A stretch of DNA of 5,245 bases from an uncultured Clostridia bacterium (GTDB taxonomy: Bacteria; Bacillota; Clostridia; Oscillospirales; CAG-272): contig CALGCW010000291.1 of the NCBI GenBank assembly GCA_937884385.1, positions 1 to 5,245 of the forward strand, written 5' to 3'. Positions 1 to 4,605 of the stretch are shown here, in pieces. The position numbers and the translations under genes are program-made. A model generated the notes under the pieces. It searched no databases and was not told the DNA's origin. It was given only the letters and a program-made list of their open reading frames with translations. The first letter of the stretch is position 1. Each line of letters opens with the position of its first letter.

Positions 1-48
1 CCTCCGTCAAAATCGAAGATTTTGCCACCTCCCTTTACACAAGGGAGG
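1..48. repeat. Paired small palindromes, fragment of an intergenic repeat
   Basis: Two hairpin-forming inverted repeats lie side by side: AAAATC (9-14) with GATTTT (18-23) around GAA, and CCTCCCTT (28-35) with AAGGGAGG (41-48) around TACAC. There is no T-tract, so this is not an intrinsic terminator as it stands. The sequence resembles palindromic intergenic repeats that I recall as common in gut Clostridia genomes; that link is from memory, not a search. It starts at the window edge and may be truncated. Confidence 0.5.
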
Positions 49-72
49 CTAAGGTTACATTGCTTTGGAAAC

Positions 73-168
73 GGGTCGTCGCTCGCTCGCGAGTCGCGTC
101 GACCCCTACGGGATGTTGGTTTGGTGAATGTGTTGTCTCTCGCTTGTGAGTCACGCCATCCCCTACGG
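73..168. repeat. Two diverged 34-nt direct repeats, the first inside an inverted repeat
   Basis: Positions 78-111 and 135-168 align without gaps over 34 nt with seven mismatches; both end in CCCCTACGG and share a GTC-CTCGCT-GAGTC pattern. The first copy is embedded in a longer inverted repeat, GGGTCG (73-78) with CGACCC (100-105), centred on the palindrome CTCGCGAG (86-93). In the second copy the symmetry has decayed (CTTGTGAG at 143-150). The spacing between copies is 57 nt. This looks like one intergenic palindromic element present as an intact and an eroded copy. No coding or promoter function is evident. Confidence 0.55.
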
Positions 169-173
169 TGAAT

Positions 174-235
174 AAATGCAAAATGCAAAGTGCAAAATGC
201 AAAATTTGGGTTTATCGGGGAGTTAAAAAAGTTAC
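174..235. repeat. Tandem heptamer tract (AARTGCA) plus conserved core
   Basis: Four head-to-tail heptamers occupy 174-201: AAATGCA, AAATGCA, AAGTGCA, AAATGCA. They are followed by an AAATTTGGG stretch, the core GGGTTTATCGGGGAG (208-222) and GTTAC (231-235). The same arrangement, with three heptamers and the same core, recurs in the same orientation at 5155-5203, so this is a dispersed intergenic repeat rather than chance low complexity. There are no spacers of unique sequence, so it is not a CRISPR array. Confidence 0.7.
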
Positions 236-247
236 TTTGCTTTAAAA

Positions 248-345
248 CCCTCTCAGTCAGCAGAGCTGACAGCTCTCCCTGAGGGCGAGCCTTTTTACTC
301 TTAAAGCCTGCATTGTCTCCCACGTTCTACCGGGCGAGCCTTTTT
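248..345 (+). repeat. Palindromic repeat element with terminator-like hairpin and second partial copy
   Basis: A perfect hairpin, GTCAGC (256-261) with GCTGAC (265-270), is followed at once by a second: GCTCTCCC (272-279) with GGGCGAGC (283-290) around TGA, with one T/C mismatch, then C and five Ts (292-296). The second hairpin has the form of an intrinsic terminator for plus-strand transcription. CTCAG (252-256) and CTGAG (279-283) could also pair over the first hairpin. The 14-mer GGGCGAGCCTTTTT (283-296) recurs exactly at 332-345 without its partner arm. No plus-strand gene lies immediately upstream, so a terminator role is uncertain; a dispersed repeat is the simpler reading. Confidence 0.5.
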
Positions 346-370
346 CTTAGCAAATGCTTGATACTAAAAG

Positions 371-389
371 CCTCTCACTCCGGGAGAGG
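371..389. repeat. Small inverted repeat CCTCTC/GAGAGG
   Basis: CCTCTC (371-376) pairs with GAGAGG (384-389) around a 7-nt loop. The sequence echoes the CCCTCTC and CTCTCCC blocks of the element at 248-296 and is probably a third degraded member of that family. No T-tract follows. Confidence 0.35.
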
Positions 390-421
390 TGGACTTCAAG
401 AATTATGATAATTATAGCGAA

Positions 422-488
422 AACCGACGTTTTTGCTTGCAAAATGCGGTTATCAAACCGCAAGTCGAGTTTTCTCGGTGCGTCGGTT
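422..488 (+). other. Candidate cloverleaf-like structured RNA or multi-hairpin repeat
   Basis: An 8-bp closing stem AACCGACG (422-429)/CGTCGGTT (481-488) encloses three consecutive hairpins: TTTTG/CAAAA with loop CTTG (431-444), TGCGGTT/AACCGCA with loop ATCA (445-462) and CGAG/CTCG with loop TTTT (466-477). The result is a compact four-way junction of 67 nt. All three loops are four bases, so it is not a tRNA, which needs seven-base anticodon and T loops. No known riboswitch or small RNA is recognised. Alternative pairings exist: CTTGC (436-440) with GCAAG (460-464), and GGTGCGT (477-483) with ACGCACC (515-521). Strand is assigned arbitrarily because the fold is possible on both strands. It could equally be one more palindromic intergenic repeat. 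Confidence 0.25.
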
Positions 489-652
489 GTTCTTTGGTTT
501 TTATGATACTTTGCACGCACCACGTAGACGGAGAGGGTTATTAAATTGTGTTTTGTTTGTTGTATTATAGCCGTTAGATACGGTTTCGGCTATGTATAAG
601 AGTAGCAAATTACAGATTTTCGAACTGCCTGCCAACAGTGAGAAAATCGTTA

Positions 653-676
653 TGTGTTGTGATGCGTCACAACACA
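653..676. repeat. Perfect 10-bp inverted repeat with 4-nt centre
   Basis: TGTGTTGTGA (653-662) and TCACAACACA (667-676) are exact reverse complements separated by TGCG. No T-tract follows on either strand, so it is not an intrinsic terminator. It could be a protein-binding operator-like palindrome, an RNA hairpin, or the end of a small repeat element. No promoter is obvious next to it. The structure is certain; the function is not known. Confidence 0.55.
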
Positions 677-689
677 ATTTGCGCGAAAT

Positions 690-765
690 TTTGCGGCGAA
701 GCTTCCCAAAAAGTTTTTGGTTCTTTTTTCAAAAAGAACATATTCCTTCTCTTTGTAACTTCCCC
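690..765 (+). repeat. Intergenic repeat block, inverted relative of the right window edge
   Basis: The block runs TTTTGCG, AAGCTT, CCAAAAA/TTTTTGG (706-720), then GTTCTTTTT/AAAAAGAAC (720-739), and ends in CTTTGTAACTTC (751-762) and CCCC. Read on the minus strand, 5191-5245 gives the same order: TTTTGCG, AGCTT, a T-run/A-run hairpin, then the exact 12-mer CTTTGTAACTTC followed by TCCCC. The two copies are therefore in opposite orientation. The copy here carries an extra CCAAAAA/TTTTTGG palindrome. It looks like a dispersed non-coding element; no gene is carried. Confidence 0.5.
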
Positions 766-793
766 AATCAATCAAAACGTGCAGGTAGTGTTC

Positions 794-820
794 AAAAAAA
801 GCCACCCGATGTGGGTGGCT
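794..820 (-). terminator. Intrinsic terminator of the YwaF-like gene
   Basis: On the minus strand an 8-bp stem AGCCACCC/GGGTGGCT with a 5-nt loop (plus positions 813-820 and 800-807) runs straight into a run of seven Ts (800-794). It begins about 12 nt past the stop codon of the minus-strand membrane-protein gene, which is the usual place for a Rho-independent terminator. The short A-run at the plus-strand 5' side gives it little activity for plus-strand transcription. Confidence 0.88.
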
Positions 821-832
821 TTGATTGTAGGT

Positions 833-1855
833 TTATTCGGTTGCTTCATCGGTGGGCTTTTCGTCCTCGATCGCTTCTGCTTCGGGAGCTGCATCCTCCG
901 ACTTTTCCTTTTCGGCGAGCTTGGACTCAAGCTCCTTGATCTTTTCTCTTGCTTCCTTAAGATCCCTTGCGTCCTGTTCCTTCTTTGCTTCTTCGGCTGC
1001 CTTTGCGGCATCCTCTTCTGCGTAATCCTCGTCAAAGTCCTTATCCTTAATATATTTTATAAGGATCGGGATATTAAGAACGATGAATGCCGCAGCGGTG
1101 AATCCGATTATATAGAGGATAACGGAGATAATGTATCCTACAGGTGGCTCCCAAAGGTAGAGCGCGTTATGCACGAGCGAATAAACGGGAAGGTCGCTTT
1201 CAAAATGGGAGCTGAGGAAGAACATATTAAATGTATGTGTTTCTGTAAGTCCCGTGAGATATGCGATTTCGTTGAGGGTGATAGCAATTCCCACCATAGT
1301 AATGAATACGGGAAGCGCTTTAAGAATTGTGGATCTCTCTGCCTTTACGTAGCCCGTATAGAACAAGAAGATTGCGATGGTTATCATTGAACCGTGGCAT
1401 ATCATAGTCTGAATGGAAATGCCAAGTGTTGGCACAAACACGGTTGCGGGATAGAACATAACTCCAAGTCCCGCAAAAAGTGCGTATGTAGCAAGATATG
1501 CCGCGAGATTTTGATTAATTTTGCCGCGCGTGAGTCCGCAGAGCAGACCGACAAAGAGTGGCGTTGAGCAGAATTGGAAGGGAAAAGCATACCACTGATA
1601 ATCAAATGTGATGCCGTCCGTGTAGCCAAAGCTAAAGTTTATCTGCTTGTATATCTCAAAAACGAGCACTATGATCGCCGTGATCAGCACGACCTTTTTT
1701 ACGTCTTTAATAACTCCGAGCTTCCAGAGAAGGCATAGCACGAACGCAGCGACAAGCGATGCCGCAAAAAATGAAAGGTGGAACGCACCGTACATTTCGG
1801 GGGCGGCGTCCAACTGAAAGTCCAAAAATTTTAAAATTTCCTGAATTACTTCCAT
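833..1855 (-). CDS. YwaF/TMEM164-family integral membrane protein with coiled-coil C-terminal tail
   Basis: The 340-aa product has about seven membrane helices by eye (near residues 25-45, 52-68, 90-108, 115-135, 143-168, 177-200 and 239-266) and matches the bacterial YwaF family (TIGR02206/TMEM164-like) in pattern: an early FHLSFF histidine segment, QWYAFPFQFC in helix 3 and TMICHGSM in helix 5. C96 and H154 are the candidate active pair. Human TMEM164 is reported to be a membrane acyltransferase using a conserved Cys and His, so a lipid-related role is possible but not shown for bacterial members. Beyond residue 267 a 74-residue charged tail holds a coiled coil (heptad positions L299, A302, I306, L309, L313) and ends in an acidic stretch. 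Such a tail is longer than the usual family core of roughly 230-260 residues. The start at 1855 is preferred over an ATG nine codons upstream at 1882, because GGAG lies 6 nt before it and the upstream ATG has no ribosome binding site. Transcription is monocistronic and divergent from spoIIE. The family call is firm; the function is open. Confidence 0.88.
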   Translation of the reverse strand: MEVIQEILKFLDFQLDAAPEMYGAFHLSFFAASLVAAFVLCLLWKLGVIKDVKKVVLITAIIVLVFEIYKQINFSFGYTDGITFDYQWYAFPFQFCSTPLFVGLLCGLTRGKINQNLAAYLATYALFAGLGVMFYPATVFVPTLGISIQTMICHGSMITIAIFLFYTGYVKAERSTILKALPVFITMVGIAITLNEIAYLTGLTETHTFNMFFLSSHFESDLPVYSLVHNALYLWEPPVGYIISVILYIIGFTAAAFIVLNIPILIKYIKDKDFDEDYAEEDAAKAAEEAKKEQDARDLKEAREKIKELESKLAEKEKSEDAAPEAEAIEDEKPTDEATE

Positions 1856-1861
1856 ATTTAT

Positions 1862-1865
1862 CTCC
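1862..1865 (-). promoter_or_regulatory. Ribosome binding site that decides the YwaF-like start
   Basis: On the minus strand GGAG is followed by six bases (ATAAAT) and then ATG at 1855. The alternative ATG at 1882 is preceded only by AT-rich sequence without a purine-rich motif, and would leave a leader of only a few bases after the predicted promoter. This favours the shorter 340-aa protein. Confidence 0.75.
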
Positions 1866-1896
1866 AATCTGTAAGAATTCATATCTATTCATATTA

Positions 1897-1924
1897 ATTT
1901 TAACACAAAATTGAAAATATGCAA
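1897..1924 (-). promoter_or_regulatory. Sigma-A-like promoter of the YwaF-like gene
   Basis: Reading the minus strand, TTGCAT (1924-1919) is separated by 16 nt from TAAAAT (1902-1897), and the -10 is extended by TG one base upstream (1905-1904). Transcription would begin near 1890, giving a leader of about 35 nt to the ATG at 1855. A TTGACT further upstream (minus strand, 1945-1940) is not well spaced to a -10 and is considered less likely. Confidence 0.55.
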
Positions 1925-1971
1925 TAGTTTTTTTGAAAATAGTCAAATTTATCTTGTTTACGCCGCCCGTC

Positions 1972-2010
1972 TTCGACCTTTTTTATGTTTGTTTGGGTGT
2001 ATATTGTAAT
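1972..2010 (+). promoter_or_regulatory. Candidate spoIIE promoter with possible Spo0A box
   Basis: Two overlapping -10 candidates each match five of six consensus positions: TATATT (2000-2005) and TGTAAT (2005-2010). No good -35 lies 17 nt upstream. Instead TTCGAC (1972-1977) is found, whose reverse complement GTCGAA is the core of the Spo0A box (TGTCGAA type). It is about 22 nt upstream of the first -10 and centred near -36 to -40. Known Spo0A-activated sigma-A promoters of Bacillus spoIIE and spoIIG have just such an over-long spacer with Spo0A boxes over the -35 region. A second weak box-like site, AGTCAAA, is at 1941-1947. The full 9-base box match is only six of nine, so this is a suggestion. 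Confidence 0.35.
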
Positions 2011-2045
2011 AAAAACAAAGAAAAACGGTAGAAGGACGGTTCAAA

Positions 2046-4493
2046 ATGGAAAAGAGGGAAGTAAAAAAGACGGAAGAAATCAAGAAAGCGCGCGTGGGTG
2101 CATCCCTTCGCTCTGCGGACAAGCGGGAGCTTGTCCTTTCGACTCTTCGAGCGCTTGCTTTTTGCGTTTTAGGGGTGCTGTTCGGCTCGGCACAGATGCT
2201 TTTTGAGACGGCTCCGCTTGGGTTTGCTCTGCTTGCCGCAAGCGCGGCTCAGGCGCCGTTTGTATTTTTGGGGCTTGCCATAGGCTCAATGTCGGGGGCG
2301 AAATATCCGCTTGTGCATATCGTGGGGGCATTTATCGTCGTTTTGGTGAGAATGTTCTCGCGCCTGTTTCTTGACGGGAGCGCTCAAACTCTTCGAAAAG
2401 AAACGAAGATGAGCGTGAGGGCTCTTTTTGCCGACATTTTTTCGGAGCATGTTTATCTGAGGATGATGAGTGGCGCAATAGGCGTCTTCTTCGTCGGTGT
2501 GTGGAACATAATCGTGGGCGGCTTTCGCTTTTACGATCTTTTCGGAGCGATATTCTATCTTATAGCGACGCCTGTATGTGTACTTGCGTTCAGTGCTTAT
2601 TTTTTCGTCAGCGAGGAAAAGCAAAAGAGCAGGGAGAGCTTTTCAATGTCCGTCACGCGGGAGAGGTATTATAACGTTTCGTGCGCTCTGATCGTTTGCG
2701 CGCTCATCTACTCGCTCCGGGATGTTAGCTTTGTTGGAGTCGACGTGCAATTACTCGTGGCAGTCCTCGCAAGCCTTTATTCGCTTAAAAAAGGCGTGTT
2801 TTTTGGGGTGGTGGCGTCTCTTGCGTTTGGAATTTCCGTTTCCACCGCCGCCTCCCCGATGTGTGCGCTATGTGCCATCGCATATGCCTCGATATCGAAG
2901 CTATCTGTTTTCGGTGCGGGTGTCGCGTCCTGCATTGCGGGTGTGGTGTGGGGCTTATACACGGGCGGCATTGCCTTTCTCGGGGGTGGATTTCCCGCGC
3001 TTCTATGCGCTTCGATGGTGTTCTGTACTGCGGAGCGCGTGGGGATCTTTTCCGATATAGAGACCTTTTTTGAACCCAAAAAAGAGGGCGCTGTGCCCGT
3101 GCTTGATCAGACATTTATCGCGGAAAAGAGGGTGGATCTTCAAGAGAGGAGGCTGCGCGCGATATCCGAGTCGTTCTCGTCGCTTTCCGAGATATTTTAC
3201 AATCTTTCATCAAAGCTCAAGCGCCCCACCGCGCTTGACCTGCGCCACATTTGCGAGCAGAGCTTTGACGACGTGTGCGAGGGATGTGAAAATCGCGAGC
3301 TTTGCTTTGGTGCGGAATACGGCTCGACCCTTGACGTTATGAAAAAGATGACGGTGGCCCTCCATTCCTCGGGCGTGGTGCAGGAGAAGAAGCTGCCGGA
3401 GTCCTTTAAGAAAAGGTGTAAGAGGGCATCGTCTCTCGTCGGCGCGGCGAACAAGCTTTGCGCCTTGGAAACGAAGCGCGCGCTTCAGAATGAAAAAACG
3501 GGGGTATTTGCCCTTGATTACGATGCGATCTCGCGCATACTCAACGATGCGATAGCGGAGAACGAGGACGAGTTCAAGATAGACTCGTCTATGAGCAAGA
3601 AGCTCTCTCGGGTCATTTCGGAGTCGGGATTTGGCGATCACAGCGTCAGCGTTTTCGGCAAGCGAAAGCTGAAGATACTTGCAAGAGGGCTTGATCTTTC
3701 GGAAAGAGCGAGTGACGTGACGGTGCTAAGAGCAAGACTTGAGGAAGCAACGCGTATGGCGCTTGCAGAGCCGACCTTTGAATTGTCCTTCGGAAGTGTG
3801 AATATGCAGACGGAGGCAAGGCGTGCTTATTCTGTTGACGGTGCTTTTGCGACCGAGACGGGAGAGGGCGAAAGGATGTGCGGTGATACCGTAAGCATTT
3901 TTGAAAACAAAAACGATTATCTTTACGCGCTTATCAGCGACGGTATGGGCAAGGGTCAGCGTGCGGCATTCGTCAGCGAGATGTGCAACGTATTCCTTCG
4001 CAATATGCTTGATGCGGGAAACAGGATGGAGACCTCGTTGCGGATGTTGAACAGCGTTGTTCGGGAGGAGGGTGGAACGAGCGAGAAGGAATGCTCCGCT
4101 ACTGTGGACCTTTTGCAGTTCGATATGTATTCGGGTGCGCTCACTCTGATAAAAAGCGGCGCGGCTCCGACCTTCGTGCTTCGCCGCGGAAACGTGTTCA
4201 AGCTTGGCGCGCCGAGCTTTCCTATAGGGATCTTGCGCGCGCTTGATGCAAAGCAGATAGATATTGCCTGCGAGGACGGCGACATGGTCGTGATGATCAG
4301 CGACGGCGCGACTGCGGAAGGGGACGAGTGTGCCTATTTAGTGGATGCGCTGAAGGATGCAAGGCTTGCTGACGAATGCGCTTCGTCCATTGCTGACAAG
4401 CTCCTGCGCCGAGCCAAGGCAGAGGCGGCATCGGGAGGGGACGATATATCCGTTGTGGTCCTTAAGATCAAAAGAGAGGTCTGCAATTGGTGA
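2046..4493 (+). CDS. spoIIE: Stage II sporulation protein E, PP2C-type serine phosphatase
   Basis: SpoIIE dephosphorylates the anti-anti-sigma factor SpoIIAA, releasing sigma-F in the forespore, and in Bacillus also takes part in polar septum assembly with FtsZ. The 815-aa product is close to the 827 aa of the B. subtilis protein. After a charged cytoplasmic N-terminus (1-28) come about ten membrane helices (about 30-330), a regulatory region with a long helix (about 355-392) and a cysteine cluster C403, C411, C414, C420, and a C-terminal PP2C domain (about 580-808). Metal-binding aspartates are intact: D614 in CGDTVS, D632 in ISDGMGKG, D753 in MISDGATAEG, and D799/D800 in GGDDISVVV. The ATG follows AGAAGGA with 9 nt from AAGGA to the start. 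It is divergent from the YwaF-like gene. No terminator follows; a new promoter begins only 15 bp after the stop. Expression under Spo0A control is expected from the family and hinted at by the upstream site. The gene appears complete and functional. Confidence 0.96.
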   Translation: MEKREVKKTEEIKKARVGASLRSADKRELVLSTLRALAFCVLGVLFGSAQMLFETAPLGFALLAASAAQAPFVFLGLAIGSMSGAKYPLVHIVGAFIVVLVRMFSRLFLDGSAQTLRKETKMSVRALFADIFSEHVYLRMMSGAIGVFFVGVWNIIVGGFRFYDLFGAIFYLIATPVCVLAFSAYFFVSEEKQKSRESFSMSVTRERYYNVSCALIVCALIYSLRDVSFVGVDVQLLVAVLASLYSLKKGVFFGVVASLAFGISVSTAASPMCALCAIAYASISKLSVFGAGVASCIAGVVWGLYTGGIAFLGGGFPALLCASMVFCTAERVGIFSDIETFFEPKKEGAVPVLDQTFIAEKRVDLQERRLRAISESFSSLSEIFYNLSSKLKRPTALDLRHICEQSFDDVCEGCENRELCFGAEYGSTLDVMKKMTVALHSSGVVQEKKLPESFKKRCKRASSLVGAANKLCALETKRALQNEKTGVFALDYDAISRILNDAIAENEDEFKIDSSMSKKLSRVISESGFGDHSVSVFGKRKLKILARGLDLSERASDVTVLRARLEEATRMALAEPTFELSFGSVNMQTEARRAYSVDGAFATETGEGERMCGDTVSIFENKNDYLYALISDGMGKGQRAAFVSEMCNVFLRNMLDAGNRMETSLRMLNSVVREEGGTSEKECSATVDLLQFDMYSGALTLIKSGAAPTFVLRRGNVFKLGAPSFPIGILRALDAKQIDIACEDGDMVVMISDGATAEGDECAYLVDALKDARLADECASSIADKLLRRAKAEAASGGDDISVVVLKIKREVCNW

Positions 4494-4508
4494 TAAAGCG
4501 CTGAAGTA

Positions 4509-4537
4509 TTGACAAAATGCATTTTTTGTGGTAATAT
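4509..4537 (+). promoter_or_regulatory. Strong sigma-A-type promoter with a palindrome in the spacer
   Basis: A perfect -35 TTGACA (4509-4514) is followed by a 17-nt spacer and TAATAT (4532-4537), extended by TG one base upstream (4529-4530). This gives predicted initiation near 4544. The spacer overlaps a 12-bp perfect palindrome AAAATGCATTTT (4514-4525), placed where a repressor would block RNA polymerase. The promoter lies 15 bp past the spoIIE stop and serves the downstream 170-aa gene. Confidence 0.75.
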
Positions 4538-4543
4538 ATTTAC

Positions 4544-4598
4544 TCAAGGGCGGGACTTGAAGCAAAGACTTGTGCTTTTCCCGCAAAGAAAAAGGAGG
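4544..4598 (+). other. Structured leader with alternative hairpins and ribosome binding site
   Basis: Two hairpins that cannot form together are visible. One is TCAAG (4544-4548) with CTTGA (4556-4560). The other is longer: GCGGGA (4550-4555) with TCCCGC (4579-4584), enclosing AAGCA (4560-4564) with TGCTT (4573-4577). The GACTTG motif is repeated at 4554-4559 and 4567-4572. A near-perfect Shine-Dalgarno AAAGGAGG (4591-4598) follows and stays unpaired in both folds, 7 nt from the ATG. No known riboswitch is recognised, and the leader of about 60 nt is short for one. The fold may stabilise the mRNA or bind a regulator. Confidence 0.35.
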
Positions 4599-4605
4599 GA
4601 TCTCT

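Larger units (their letters stand above)
1..793. other. Long gene-free intergenic region made of short repeats and hairpins
   Basis: No open reading frame here has both a credible ribosome binding site and protein-like composition; reading frames running rightward out of it are antisense shadows of the minus-strand membrane-protein gene. The stretch is instead a patchwork of small palindromes and repeats, itemised separately. Not itemised elsewhere: AATTAT/ATAATT around a single G at 401-413, and a hairpin with 7-bp arms ATAGCCG (567-573) and CGGCTAT (587-593) around a 13-nt loop, with no T-tract after it. Between 490 and 566 I see nothing convincing apart from ACGCACC at 515-521, which could pair with GGTGCGT at 477-483. 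Nearly 800 bp without a gene is long for a bacterium and suggests accumulated repeat insertions or an unrecognised RNA gene. Confidence 0.75.

Noticed and set aside
174..201. Tandem heptamers as a CRISPR array
   Set aside because: Units are only seven bases and contiguous, with no spacers of unique sequence and no cas gene nearby.
422..488. tRNA gene
   Set aside because: The cloverleaf outline is present but all loops are four bases, there is no seven-base anticodon or T loop and no GTTCRA-type T-loop motif.
546..599. 17-codon reading frame starting at TTG after GGAGAGG
   Set aside because: The spacing is acceptable, but the frame is tiny, uses a TTG start, has no promoter and encodes no recognisable leader peptide.
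638..1390. 250-codon plus-strand reading frame
   Set aside because: It runs antisense through the terminator and most of the YwaF-like gene, has a cysteine- and phenylalanine-rich unlikely composition and no ribosome binding site.
1856..1882. Upstream ATG at 1882 as start of the YwaF-like protein
   Set aside because: No ribosome binding site precedes it and it lies within a few bases of the predicted transcription start; the ATG at 1855 has GGAG 6 nt upstream.
3210..3641. 143-codon minus-strand reading frame within spoIIE
   Set aside because: It is antisense to the strongly supported spoIIE gene, lacks a ribosome binding site, and its product shows no recognisable motif.
4570..4605. In-frame TTG at 4570 as start of the 170-aa gene
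   Set aside because: It lies inside the leader hairpin without a ribosome binding site, and the added residues would read through the Shine-Dalgarno of the much better ATG at 4606.
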